From the NCBI GenBank assembly GCA_964344625.1, contig CAYFNZ010000019.1, forward strand, positions 1 to 19,686: a DNA stretch of 19,686 nucleotides, in the 5' to 3' direction. The translations under genes were made by a program, and so were the position numbers. This stretch comes from JAAYEL01 sp964344625 (GTDB lineage Bacteria; Bacillota; Clostridia; Tissierellales; Peptoniphilaceae). Positions 1-7,712 of the stretch are shown piece by piece (positions within the stretch are counted from its first letter, which is position 1; every line of letters begins with the position of its first letter). The notes below the pieces were generated by a model. The model was not told the DNA's origin, searched no databases, and saw nothing but the letters and a program-made list of their open reading frames with translations.

Positions 1-39
1 TAGCCAATCTGCTTTATTTTGATTTGTATTGATATACAA

Positions 40-116
40 TGGTCGGGGTGAGAAGATTCGAACTCCCGGCCCCATGGTCCCAAACCACGTGCGCTACCAA
101 ACTGCGCTACACCCCG
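40..116 (-). tRNA. tRNA-Pro (anticodon UGG)
   Basis: Read on the minus strand, this 77-nt stretch folds as a complete cloverleaf. The acceptor arm CGGGGTG pairs with CACCCCG, the discriminator is A, and CCA is encoded. The T arm carries GTTCGAATC. The anticodon stem CGTGG/CCATG closes the loop TTTGGGA, giving anticodon TGG, which reads proline codons. A near-consensus promoter lies directly upstream. No protein gene shares the transcript inside the window. Any terminator lies left of position 40 and is not visible. Confidence 0.97.
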
Positions 117-135
117 ATTACCAACTGACTTATTT

Positions 136-164
136 AGTATATACAAATTTTTTGTGCTTGTCAA
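136..164 (-). promoter_or_regulatory. sigma-70-type promoter of tRNA-Pro
   Basis: On the minus strand there is a perfect TTGACA (159-164), a 17-nt spacer and TATACT (136-141). Transcription would start near 128-130, about 12-14 nt before the mature tRNA 5' end. The near-consensus match fits a stable-RNA gene. Confidence 0.85.
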
Positions 165-284
165 CACTTTTTTAAAATATTTTTTACAAAAGTTTTTTAT
201 TGTAATATTTAGGCTAAATGTAAGTGGCTTGGGACCTGTTTAATTGGGAATTATATGATTTTTGTGGTCTAGGCTTATTGTGGC

Positions 285-1253
285 CTAGGCATTTTCTGAT
301 GGGCTTGTTTTCTTTTTTCGGAAGAATTTTCTTGCGGTGTTTGAGCCAGTTTTTTTCACGCTTGAGGCTATGGTTTTTGTAACTAGTTTGCTGTTGTCTG
401 CTATGATTGAACCCATGTAGGATAGGGATTGTAGGGAGGCATTTTTCCTGATGAAGTTTTTGGTTTGTGGAACTTCCATGCCTAGGTAGGCTTGGGTTAC
501 TATGCCAACTCTTAGGGTTAGGTAGGCATTTACGGAGCCTTCCATGATTGAGGAGACAACTAGGTTTGTTATTGGGACCATGCCGGGGATGGTTGAAGCT
601 ATGCTCTCACCTAGGACGGCTGCGATTAGGGGTTCCATTTGATCTTCGATTAGGTCTGCATCTTCTATGGACCTTGCCATGAAGATGACGCTAGCCACTT
701 GTAGGTAGAGCTTGCCCATGCTCTTTAGGGAAGGCCTTGTTTGGTAAAGTGAGGCAAGCTGCCAGATCATTTTAACCATGGAGCTAAGGACCAAGATACT
801 GTCAAGGGTCCCATTTTGGGAGATGGCCGTAGAGATGAAAATAGTATTGGCATTTCCCTTGATAAGGGGTAAAGACAGGTCGTCTAGTAGGTCGAAGGCT
901 TTTGTTACAAGGTCTTCTTTTGACAAGTGGTCTGAGTCAAAGTCTATTTCTTTAAGATTTTTGTTGTGCTTTAGCATGGCTATAGTTTGGTCTAGGTAGG
1001 CTTGGTATTCTTCCTCACTGGCATCTGTCTTTAGGATTGGGACTTTTGGAGCCCTAAACCACATGAATAAAATCTTTCCTAACAGGTAAATGAGAAAGAT
1101 TAAGAGCCCATAGGTAAGGGCGTAGGCCAGAAAGGCGTTAATTTTATATATTAGGTTAAAGAAAAGGATGAATTGATTGATTATGAATAGGAAAAATATG
1201 ATTCCAAGGATTATAAAAATTCCTATTATAAGCTTTTTTAAGTTTTCAAACAT
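285..1253 (-). CDS. DUF697 (YcjF-like) membrane protein
   Basis: Encodes 322 aa. Two strongly hydrophobic segments near residues 8-32 and 40-66 anchor it in the membrane. A soluble acidic linker follows, then a moderately hydrophobic region (about 140-270) rich in small residues, with ISTAISQNGTLDSILVL and IPGMVPITNLVVSSIMEGS. This pattern resembles the DUF697/YcjF family, whose biochemical role is not established. The C-terminus is a basic Lys/Arg tail. An AAAGGAGG ribosome binding site (1260-1267) supports ATG at 1253. It lies downstream of the sigma/DUF4349 pair but is separated by about 125 bp containing a terminator-like hairpin, so it may be expressed separately. I could not identify a clear promoter in that gap. 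The family call is from pattern recognition only. Confidence 0.75.
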   Translation of the reverse strand: MFENLKKLIIGIFIILGIIFFLFIINQFILFFNLIYKINAFLAYALTYGLLIFLIYLLGKILFMWFRAPKVPILKTDASEEEYQAYLDQTIAMLKHNKNLKEIDFDSDHLSKEDLVTKAFDLLDDLSLPLIKGNANTIFISTAISQNGTLDSILVLSSMVKMIWQLASLYQTRPSLKSMGKLYLQVASVIFMARSIEDADLIEDQMEPLIAAVLGESIASTIPGMVPITNLVVSSIMEGSVNAYLTLRVGIVTQAYLGMEVPQTKNFIRKNASLQSLSYMGSIIADNSKLVTKTIASSVKKTGSNTARKFFRKKKTSPSENA

Positions 1254-1336
1254 GAGATACCTCCTTTAGTATAATATTACTCCACTTGGGGGCTTAAGTC
1301 TAAAAGATATCATGGAAAATGCTTTTAAATCAAAGT

Positions 1337-1362
1337 CAGGGATACCTTCCTAGGTACCCCTG
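1337..1362 (-). terminator. hairpin after the DUF4349 gene
   Basis: On the minus strand CAGGGGTACCT pairs with AGGTATCCCTG around loop AGGA: 11 bp including one G-U pair. The sequence after it, ACTTTGATTT, is only moderately T-rich. On the plus strand the G-U becomes an A-C mismatch, so the structure favours minus-strand RNA. It probably separates the sigma/DUF4349 unit from the DUF697 gene, with partial read-through possible. Confidence 0.55.
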
Positions 1363-1377
1363 GTTTGGAGTTTGTGA

Positions 1378-2493
1378 TTACCAAATTTTGTTAGAGTTTT
1401 TCTTTACTTTTTTATATATTACTATGCCGGCTGCAAGGATGATTAGGATTAATATCCAATTTCTAACAATAAATAGGGCTAGATTTTCGAAAAATCTGCC
1501 TAAGGCACTTAGGGATTCTTGGAATTGTTGGCTGATTTTATCCCCGAAACTTGGCTTTTGCCCAACCGGATTGTCGACTTTTTTTACTTCGCTTAGCTCA
1601 ACCGTAAAGAATTGGTAGTCGACATCGTGGTCAATATCTGCCATGTGCTTTTTTATCTGAGCTTTTTGACTTTCTACCTTGGATAGTTCATTCTCAACCT
1701 TTATAATCTCATCAAAGCTTTCCGCTTTTTTTAGGAGCCCTTGAAGCTTTTCTTCCTTGATATCTTGGGTAGTCTTATCTGCTTCTAAGTCCCTATATTG
1801 CTTGGTCAAGTCTTCACTGTAAATGTTTTGTGTAACGATTGTACCCACTTGTCCAAGTGACTTTTGGAAGTCTTTTGACTTGTCCCTAGGCACCCTGATT
1901 ATGAAGTTAGCGTTTTTAGCATCATCATAAAGCTTGATATTTGCCTCTTCAACGTAGGAAGAAGTTTTTTCAACAAGCTTCATCAAGTCGTCTCTGGCCT
2001 TGTCAAATTCAAGGGTTTGTAAGTTATAATAAAACCTATAAATTATTTTTTTATCTGGACTATCATTTAAATTGTAGGTATAGGAGCCCCCTTCAAGGCC
2101 CTGCTTTTCATTTTCTTTAGCATCCATGCCTTCATCTGAAAGAGAATCTTCTTCTTTAGGAGTATTAGGATAAGCTTCAGAATCTTCTGACTTGTTATCA
2201 GTTAGCATTTGGAAGCCAGCGCCCCAAAATCCACTGAAAATTATTGGGGACAGGGCTAGGACACTAACGATAATAACTAAGCTTGCTGCCAAGGCAAGGA
2301 CACTTTTTATGGTGAATGCCTTCTTAAAAGTGTCTTTTCTTCTAGATTTTTTCTCTTGATTTAACGAAAAAAGTATCCTTTTTTCATTGAATTCGCTTAA
2401 TTGGTCTGAATTTTTTTCCCTATCTAAATCTTCCTCTACCATCTGGTCCCTTATACTTGTAAGGGCTTCTTTTAGATTTTTGTCCTTATTCAT
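1378..2493 (-). CDS. DUF4349 membrane protein, probable anti-sigma partner
   Basis: Encodes 371 aa. A charged N-terminal cytoplasmic segment of about 60 residues precedes a transmembrane helix (about 64-86). An acidic low-complexity linker and a DUF4349-like extracytoplasmic domain follow, with a coiled-coil stretch (about 225-275, EVENELSKVESQKAQIKKHM-like heptads). A second transmembrane helix sits near 338-360, with a short basic tail. DUF4349 proteins are often encoded beside ECF sigma factors, and the topology (cytoplasmic tail plus sensor domain) suits an anti-sigma or sensor. That role is inferred from context; no zinc-binding anti-sigma motif is visible. The start is set at ATG 2493: AAAGGTGG (about 2502-2509) precedes it by 8 nt, and ATGAATAA overlaps the sigma-gene stop by 8 nt. 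A longer frame from TTG 2514 lacks such a site. Confidence 0.8.
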   Translation of the reverse strand: MNKDKNLKEALTSIRDQMVEEDLDREKNSDQLSEFNEKRILFSLNQEKKSRRKDTFKKAFTIKSVLALAASLVIIVSVLALSPIIFSGFWGAGFQMLTDNKSEDSEAYPNTPKEEDSLSDEGMDAKENEKQGLEGGSYTYNLNDSPDKKIIYRFYYNLQTLEFDKARDDLMKLVEKTSSYVEEANIKLYDDAKNANFIIRVPRDKSKDFQKSLGQVGTIVTQNIYSEDLTKQYRDLEADKTTQDIKEEKLQGLLKKAESFDEIIKVENELSKVESQKAQIKKHMADIDHDVDYQFFTVELSEVKKVDNPVGQKPSFGDKISQQFQESLSALGRFFENLALFIVRNWILILIILAAGIVIYKKVKKNSNKIW

Positions 2494-3019
2494 TAAATTC
2501 ACCACCTTTTTCAAGCCTTTCTTTCATTTCTTTAATGGCTCTGGATTTTCTTTTTCTTACTGCAGCCTGGCTAATGCCCAAGCTGTCAGCTATTTCATCA
2601 GTATTTAAGTCGTATACATAGGAAAGGATTAAGACGTGTAAATAGCTAGGACTTAGTTTCTTCAAGTGAAAAATCAAGGCCTCTTTATCATCAACCTTTA
2701 AGTCAAAGGCCTCTGTGGCATCAAATTGCCAATCGTCATCTGTAGGTATTTCTGATTTATTATCATTGTACTTGTCTATACATACATTTCTAGTTACGAC
2801 AGATATGTAGCCCTTGGTTTCTTTACTTTCAAGGTCCTTGATTTTAGCCATGTTTTTCATAAGCCTGATAGCCGCTTCTTGGACGACATCTTCAGCATCG
2901 TACTTATTTTTGTGGTAGCTTAAGGCTATGGCAAACATGTAGTTTTTATACCTGTTAAATAATTTCTCAAAATCGATTCTCTCTTGTTCGCTTAATGCAT
3001 TAAGGTAAAGTAGAAAAAT
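2486..3019 (-). CDS. ECF-type RNA polymerase sigma factor
   Basis: About 177 aa from the proposed start. Region 2 is seen in FEKLFNRYKNYMFAIA followed by DAEDVVQEAAIRLMKN, the core-binding and -10-recognition part. Region 4 near the C-terminus, LNTDEIADSLGISQAAVRKR, is a helix-turn-helix for -35 recognition. Length and two-domain layout match ECF/group 4 sigmas. The only in-frame ATG upstream (3073) has no ribosome binding site and almost coincides with the predicted transcription start. AAAGGAG (3028-3034) lies 8 nt before an ATT codon at 3017-3019. From memory, related sigmas begin at about the equivalent position (Met followed by a short FL-rich stretch). I therefore place the start at ATT 3019; GTG 3028 overlaps the ribosome binding site and is less likely. 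The 3' end overlaps the DUF4349 gene, which implies translational coupling. Confidence 0.85.
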   Translation of the reverse strand: MFLLYLNALSEQERIDFEKLFNRYKNYMFAIALSYHKNKYDAEDVVQEAAIRLMKNMAKIKDLESKETKGYISVVTRNVCIDKYNDNKSEIPTDDDWQFDATEAFDLKVDDKEALIFHLKKLSPSYLHVLILSYVYDLNTDEIADSLGISQAAVRKRKSRAIKEMKERLEKGGEFNE

Positions 3020-3027
3020 GGTAATCA

Positions 3028-3034
3028 CTCCTTT
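3028..3034 (-). promoter_or_regulatory. ribosome binding site deciding the sigma start
   Basis: AAAGGAG on the minus strand, 8 nt upstream of the ATT codon at 3019-3017. No ATG, GTG or TTG stands at a suitable distance downstream in frame. GTG 3028-3026 overlaps the site itself. Confidence 0.6.
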
Positions 3035-3081
3035 CTGATAAACATAACTGATGAATTTGGTGAATTGTGACATATATATTA

Positions 3082-3110
3082 ATTATATATTAGAAATATG
3101 TATATTTGAA
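3082..3110 (-). promoter_or_regulatory. candidate promoter of the sigma/DUF4349 operon
   Basis: On the minus strand TTCAAA (3105-3110), a 17-nt spacer and TATAAT (3082-3087). The -10 is perfect and the -35 weak (4/6). Transcription would begin near 3075, giving a leader of about 55 nt to the proposed ATT start. An additional autoregulatory sigma-specific promoter cannot be excluded. Confidence 0.45.
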
Positions 3111-3182
3111 GAAAAACAGGCTTTTAATCTTTCCAAGTCCTAAATTTTAAGCCTATATGATATAATTTTTTTGAGGTGGACC

Positions 3183-4313
3183 ATGAAGTCAATAAAGCTA
3201 ATGCATTTAGCCGACTACCATATCGGCTATGAATATAAATTTTTAAAAGATAAGTCAGAAAAAAGAAAACTAGAAGTTTTAAATAGTCTTGAAGCCCTAT
3301 GTGACCTAGCTAATGGCAAATGCGTAGATCTGGTTCTTATAGCTGGAGACTTTATAGAAGCTTCTAGTATTAGTTCTGCCTACATTTATGAGATAAAAAA
3401 TACTTTGTCAAAATTCAAGGCTCAGGTATTTATAGTTGCGGGAAACCACGACTATATCTCCCTGGCCTCATATTATTTAGATGAAGATTGGCCTTCAAAT
3501 ACCCATATCTTTAAGACCGACCAGGTAGAGAAAGTCTATATAGAGGACCTAAATACATGTGTCTATGGGGCATCCTTTGTGTCAAGCTACCAAAGACAAG
3601 GCCAGCTAGACCATGACTTTAACTTGAATAAGGATTTGATAAATATAGGTATTTTCCATGGGGATGCAATCTTTCAGACTGATGACCTATATAACCCTAT
3701 AAGCAGGATGGAAATTGCAAATTCAGGCTTTGACTACCTAGCCTTGGGCCATATTCACAAGAAAAGCGGCCTTATAAAAGAAGGGAAAACTCTCTTTTCA
3801 TATCCTGGAAGTCCCGTATCCTTGGGATTTTTCGAGCAAGGCCCCAGGGGAGTTCTTCTTTTAGACTTGGATAAGACCAGCCTAAAAGATGATTTTTATG
3901 AACTAGAAATCGGTCAATTTATAGAAGAAAAAGTCGACATTTCAGACCTTAATTTTGAGAGGGAAGTTTCAGAAAGGATTTTATCTTTACTAGAGAAAAA
4001 GTATAAGAATTTTGAAAAAAACTACTATAGGATTATCTTGACAGGCTATGTAGATGAGAACTTTGCTGCAAGTTTTGACAAGCACCTTTTAGAAGACTTG
4101 CTAAAAGGCTTGACCTATGTTGAAATCCTTGATGAAACCAGGCTTGACCTTGATTTTGACCTGGTAAAAAAAGAAAATTCCCTTAAGGGAAAATTTATCT
4201 ACAATATTATGAAGGAAAAAGAAGAAGCCAAAAAGTGTGGGGATGACCAAAGTCTAGAGATTTTAGACAAGGCTCTAAATGCCTGCCTTAAGGCTTTTGA
4301 AGGAAAAATATAA
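3183..4313 (+). CDS. SbcD/Mre11-family exonuclease (YhaO-like)
   Basis: Encodes 376 aa. It is a calcineurin-like metallophosphoesterase with all metal-binding motifs in order: D11 and H13 (HLADYHIG), D56 (AGDF), N88-H89-D90 (GNHD), H159 (FHGD), and H190/H192 (GHIH). The C-terminal 150 residues form the variable capping region. Such proteins process DNA ends with an SMC-like ATPase, and the next gene encodes one. The start is ATG 3183 after GAGGTGG (3173-3179); a longer frame from TTG 3171 runs through that site. The stop overlaps the next start as TAATG. The closest model is B. subtilis YhaO rather than classical SbcD, judging by the partner's architecture. A TATAAT at 3161-3166 sits too close to the ribosome binding site to be a confident promoter. 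Confidence 0.9.
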   Translation: MKSIKLMHLADYHIGYEYKFLKDKSEKRKLEVLNSLEALCDLANGKCVDLVLIAGDFIEASSISSAYIYEIKNTLSKFKAQVFIVAGNHDYISLASYYLDEDWPSNTHIFKTDQVEKVYIEDLNTCVYGASFVSSYQRQGQLDHDFNLNKDLINIGIFHGDAIFQTDDLYNPISRMEIANSGFDYLALGHIHKKSGLIKEGKTLFSYPGSPVSLGFFEQGPRGVLLLDLDKTSLKDDFYELEIGQFIEEKVDISDLNFEREVSERILSLLEKKYKNFEKNYYRIILTGYVDENFAASFDKHLLEDLLKGLTYVEILDETRLDLDFDLVKKENSLKGKFIYNIMKEKEEAKKCGDDQSLEILDKALNACLKAFEGKI

Positions 4314-6424
4314 TGATTATTAAAAAAATATATATAGATAATTTCGGAAAATTTAATAATTATGAAATAGACTTTGACAAGGGCCTAAACCTGGTATATG
4401 GGGCCAATGAGTCTGGAAAAACAACCCTTATGACCTTTATCATGATGGCATTTTACGGGAGCAGTCAAAGGAAGAAGGATATCTTGTCAAACCCTAGAAA
4501 AAAATATAGGCCCTGGAATGACAAGCCTATGAAGGGGCATATCATTTTTGAATATAAAAACCGAGAATACAGGCTGGACAGGACCTTTTATGAGACCAAC
4601 AACAAGGATGAGCTTTCTTTGATAGATAATATTTCTGGAGAAAAGATAGAAATCAAGGACCCTAAAGAGCCTGGAAAATACTTTTTTGGCATGTCCTATG
4701 ACAGTTTTAAGAAGAGCCTTTTTATTGATTCTGAAGACTTATTTTTTGCAGGAGATGATAATTCAGAAATCAAGGAAAAACTCCTAAATATGATAAGCAC
4801 TTCAGATGAGAATATTTCCTATGACAAGACTAGGGGAATCTTGGAAGAAAAACTATATTCCTATAAGTCTAGGTCTGAAAAGAAGGGCCTGATTCCTGAC
4901 TTGGAAGAAGAAATTAGGGAAGAAAAGAAAAATTTAAGCCTTGCCGTCCAAGAAGAGGATGAGAAAAAAAACACCTTAGAAAGGCTTCATAGGCTTGAAG
5001 CGGAGATAGAGATTGAAAATCTAAAATCAAAAATTAATAAAACTCAAGCCGATCTCGATATGGCCCTTGACTACCAGGCTATAAATGAAAAGAGAAAGGA
5101 CCTGGAAGGCCAAATCAAGGCCCATGAAGAAGACAAGAGAAAGGTATATTCAGATCTAGACCAGAAAAAACTAGACTACCACAAGCTTTCAGACAAAAGA
5201 AAGGCCTTACTTGAAGAAAAAACTGCCCTTGGCGACAAGCTTAAAAACCTTGACTTGGATGGAGCAACAGCCGTAAATTCAGGCGAAAAAAACTACCATA
5301 CCTGGTCAAAAATTTGCATGGTGGCAGCTCTTTTGATGGTTTTGGCATTTGCCATAAATCCAATCAATTCTTCAAAACCATATTTAAGGTATGGGTTTTT
5401 AGGTCTTGGTATCATTTTTATCCTGGTGAAATTCTTTTATTTAGACAAGAAGAAAGAGGCTCTAGAAAAGTCTAAAATCAGCCAGCTAGAAAGAGAAAAA
5501 ATTTTTAAGAAATTAACCTATGATAGGGACCTGGTAGATACTGAGATTTCAAGCCTTGACAGGAAAATTATAGAATCTAAGCTTTCAATCAAGGAAGAGG
5601 AAGGCCAGCTTGACCTCATAGATTCCTTAATGGCAAGTAAGAGGGAAGACCTTGACCATATTAAAAAATATAAGTTTATGGCATCCCTTGACCCCTTAAT
5701 AATTGAAAATGCTTCAGCAAAGCTACAAGACTTAAAAAGAAAGTGCCAGGAAAAAGAAGCGGAGTACCTACATGATTTTGCTAGCTACTTGATTTTGGAG
5801 GAAGTGGAGGACTTTGAGTCAGATAGGCTTTTAAGCCTAAATAGGGAATATGAGAGGCTAAAAGCCTATTCAAAAGAAAGGTATAGAAACTCGAGATATC
5901 CTGAGGAAATCAGGACCAACCTAAGATATTTAGAAGAAAGGCTTGAAGAATTTAACAAGGACTACCTAAGCTTTAAGGAAGCCCTAAGGATTTTAGAAAA
6001 GTCTTATGGGGACCTATCCAGGGATTTTGGCCCCCTATTAAATGACAAGAGCCAGGAGATTTTTTACAAATTAAGCGGAAAAAAATATGAAAAACTCTTG
6101 ATATCTGATGACTTTGATGTAAAATTTGAAGATGGGGATCAAAGAGAAGTCAAGGACTGGAAGTTTTTAAGTTCCGGCGCCAGAGACCAGGCCTATATCT
6201 CCTTGAAGCTTGCCCTAGCAAAGCTTTTAAGCAGACCCGACAATAAGATTCTTCTCTTAGATGACATCTTTGTCAAGTTTGATGACAAGAGGGCTAGAGA
6301 AGGCATAGATTTTTTCCTAGACTTAGAAGGGGATTTTGACCAAATTATTCTCTTTACTTGTCATAAGAGACTATTTGATTTTGTGGAAGACCCTATCAGG
6401 TCTATTAGGAAAATACAATTATGA
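4313..6424 (+). CDS. SbcC/YhaN-like ATPase with central membrane hairpin
   Basis: Encodes 703 aa. The N-terminal half-ATPase has FGKFNNYEIDF and Walker A GANESGKT (30-37). The C-terminal half has the ABC signature LSSGARDQAY (about 618) and Walker B KILLLDDIF (about 644). Between them lie two long Glu/Lys-rich coiled coils, as in SMC/Rad50 proteins. The coiled coils are joined by two hydrophobic segments, about 333-351 and 359-376, with a short loop, and no CxxC zinc hook is present. This predicts a membrane-anchored Rad50-like protein, as proposed for YhaN relatives. It starts at ATG 4313 with a 1-nt overlap to the nuclease gene, so the two are coupled and probably form a complex for DNA-end processing. 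It is shorter than E. coli SbcC (over 1000 aa). Confidence 0.9.
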   Translation: MIIKKIYIDNFGKFNNYEIDFDKGLNLVYGANESGKTTLMTFIMMAFYGSSQRKKDILSNPRKKYRPWNDKPMKGHIIFEYKNREYRLDRTFYETNNKDELSLIDNISGEKIEIKDPKEPGKYFFGMSYDSFKKSLFIDSEDLFFAGDDNSEIKEKLLNMISTSDENISYDKTRGILEEKLYSYKSRSEKKGLIPDLEEEIREEKKNLSLAVQEEDEKKNTLERLHRLEAEIEIENLKSKINKTQADLDMALDYQAINEKRKDLEGQIKAHEEDKRKVYSDLDQKKLDYHKLSDKRKALLEEKTALGDKLKNLDLDGATAVNSGEKNYHTWSKICMVAALLMVLAFAINPINSSKPYLRYGFLGLGIIFILVKFFYLDKKKEALEKSKISQLEREKIFKKLTYDRDLVDTEISSLDRKIIESKLSIKEEEGQLDLIDSLMASKREDLDHIKKYKFMASLDPLIIENASAKLQDLKRKCQEKEAEYLHDFASYLILEEVEDFESDRLLSLNREYERLKAYSKERYRNSRYPEEIRTNLRYLEERLEEFNKDYLSFKEALRILEKSYGDLSRDFGPLLNDKSQEIFYKLSGKKYEKLLISDDFDVKFEDGDQREVKDWKFLSSGARDQAYISLKLALAKLLSRPDNKILLLDDIFVKFDDKRAREGIDFFLDLEGDFDQIILFTCHKRLFDFVEDPIRSIRKIQL

Positions 6425-6452
6425 ATTTGATTTTAAAAGTCGGGATAAGTGG

Positions 6453-6485
6453 TATACTATTTGATATAATTAGGGAAATAGTATA
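6453..6485. promoter_or_regulatory. inverted repeat over a candidate promoter
   Basis: A perfect 10-bp inverted repeat, TATACTATTT (6453-6462) and AAATAGTATA (6476-6485), surrounds a 13-nt centre holding TATAAT (6465-6470). An overlapping promoter reading is TTGATA (6461-6466) with TATAAA (6482-6487), spacing 15. The region lies between the YhaN-like gene and the aminotransferase gene. No T-tract follows, so it does not look like a terminator. An operator at the promoter is plausible but unproven. Confidence 0.35.
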
Positions 6486-6529
6486 AATATTAATGAAGTA
6501 AAAAATGATTTCTTATTGTGAGGAATAAA

Positions 6530-7681
6530 ATGATTGAAATAAAAAGATTTGATAATAAAGTTTGGCTTGCCTCACCTACAATGCATGGTGAAGAACAAGA
6601 CTTTATCAAGGAAGCTTTTGACACAAATTTGATAGCTCCCTTGGGACCAAACGTAAATGAATTTGAAAAAGAAATAGCTAAATATGTAGGCATTGGCCAT
6701 GCAGCGGCTACATCAGCAGGGACAGCCTCCCTTCACCTTGCCTATAAGTTGGCGGGTGTTGAACAAGGGGATATAGTCCTTTGTCCTACACTTACTTTTT
6801 CTGCCACAGTAAACCCAATTTCATATGAAAAGGGGGTTCAAGTATTTGTCGATTCAGAAAAAGAAACTTGGAATATGGACCCTAGGGCCCTAGAACTTGC
6901 CTTGGAAAAATACAAGGGCAGGGTTAAGGCTGTATCAGTTGTAAACCTTTATGGGGTGCCGGCTAAGTTGGACGAAATAGTTGAATTATGCAAAAAATAC
7001 GGTGTTAGCCTAATAGAAGATGCTGCTGAATCCCTTTCTGCTACATACAAGGGAAGACAAACAGGTACTTTTGGGAAATATAACATTTTCTCTTTTAATG
7101 GCAATAAGATTATAACAACATCAGGTGGCGGCATGCTTGTTTCTGAAGACAAGGATGCCATAGAAAAGGCTAGGTTCTGGTCTACTCAAGCTAGGGACCA
7201 AGCACCTTGGTACCAACATTCCGAGCTTGGTTACAACTACAGGATGAGTAATGTCCTTGCTGGAATTGGTAGGGGCCAATTACTTCATCTTGATGAACAC
7301 AGGCAAAAGAAAAAAGAAATCTACATGAGATATAAAGAGGCCTTTAAGGACCTTCCGCTAACTATGAACCCATACCAAGATGTGGCAGAACCAAATTTCT
7401 GGCTAAGCTGTATCTTAATTGACAAGGACATAGTTGATTCTGGCAAGGTAAATCCTGAAATAATCAGGCTTGAACTAGAAAAGTACAATGTTGAATCAAG
7501 GCCAATTTGGAAGCCAATGCACCTACAACCTTACTATGAAGCTAGGGACTATATTACCTATGATGGTCAAAACAACTCTGAAGACATCTTTAACAGGGGT
7601 CTTTGCCTGCCTAGTGACATTAAGATGACAGAGGAAGAACAAGCTGTAGTCATAGAAATAATAAGGGGACTTTTTAAATAG
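6530..7681 (+). CDS. DegT/DnrJ/EryC1/StrS-family sugar aminotransferase (PglE-like)
   Basis: Encodes 383 aa, the usual family length. The PLP-binding elements are visible: TSAGTASLHLAY for phosphate contacts, D164 in EDAAES facing the pyridine nitrogen, and the Schiff-base lysine K193 in FSFNGNKIITTSGGG. Members transfer an amino group from glutamate to a keto sugar nucleotide. The next gene encodes a UDP-HexNAc 4,6-dehydratase, so the likely reaction is formation of UDP-4-amino-4,6-dideoxy-GlcNAc, as PglE does. Substrate is inferred from the neighbour. AGGA (6521-6524) supports ATG 6530; an open frame from GTG 6518 includes that site. It is 31 bp from the next gene start and probably co-transcribed. 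A role in surface glycan or glycoprotein sugar supply is likely, but no glycosyltransferase is nearby. Confidence 0.88.
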   Translation: MIEIKRFDNKVWLASPTMHGEEQDFIKEAFDTNLIAPLGPNVNEFEKEIAKYVGIGHAAATSAGTASLHLAYKLAGVEQGDIVLCPTLTFSATVNPISYEKGVQVFVDSEKETWNMDPRALELALEKYKGRVKAVSVVNLYGVPAKLDEIVELCKKYGVSLIEDAAESLSATYKGRQTGTFGKYNIFSFNGNKIITTSGGGMLVSEDKDAIEKARFWSTQARDQAPWYQHSELGYNYRMSNVLAGIGRGQLLHLDEHRQKKKEIYMRYKEAFKDLPLTMNPYQDVAEPNFWLSCILIDKDIVDSGKVNPEIIRLELEKYNVESRPIWKPMHLQPYYEARDYITYDGQNNSEDIFNRGLCLPSDIKMTEEEQAVVIEIIRGLFK

Positions 7682-7712
7682 TTAACCTATTTAAGTCCTT
7701 ATGGAGAATGAG

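Noticed and set aside
269..288. Terminator for the DUF697 gene (CTAGGC/GCCTAG hairpin)
   Set aside because: Only 6 bp, overlaps the stop codon and is followed by ACCACAAAAATC on the minus strand, with no T-tract.
3020..3073. ATG 3073 as start of the sigma-factor gene
   Set aside because: No ribosome binding site precedes it, it almost coincides with the predicted transcription start, and it adds 18 residues not expected from the family.
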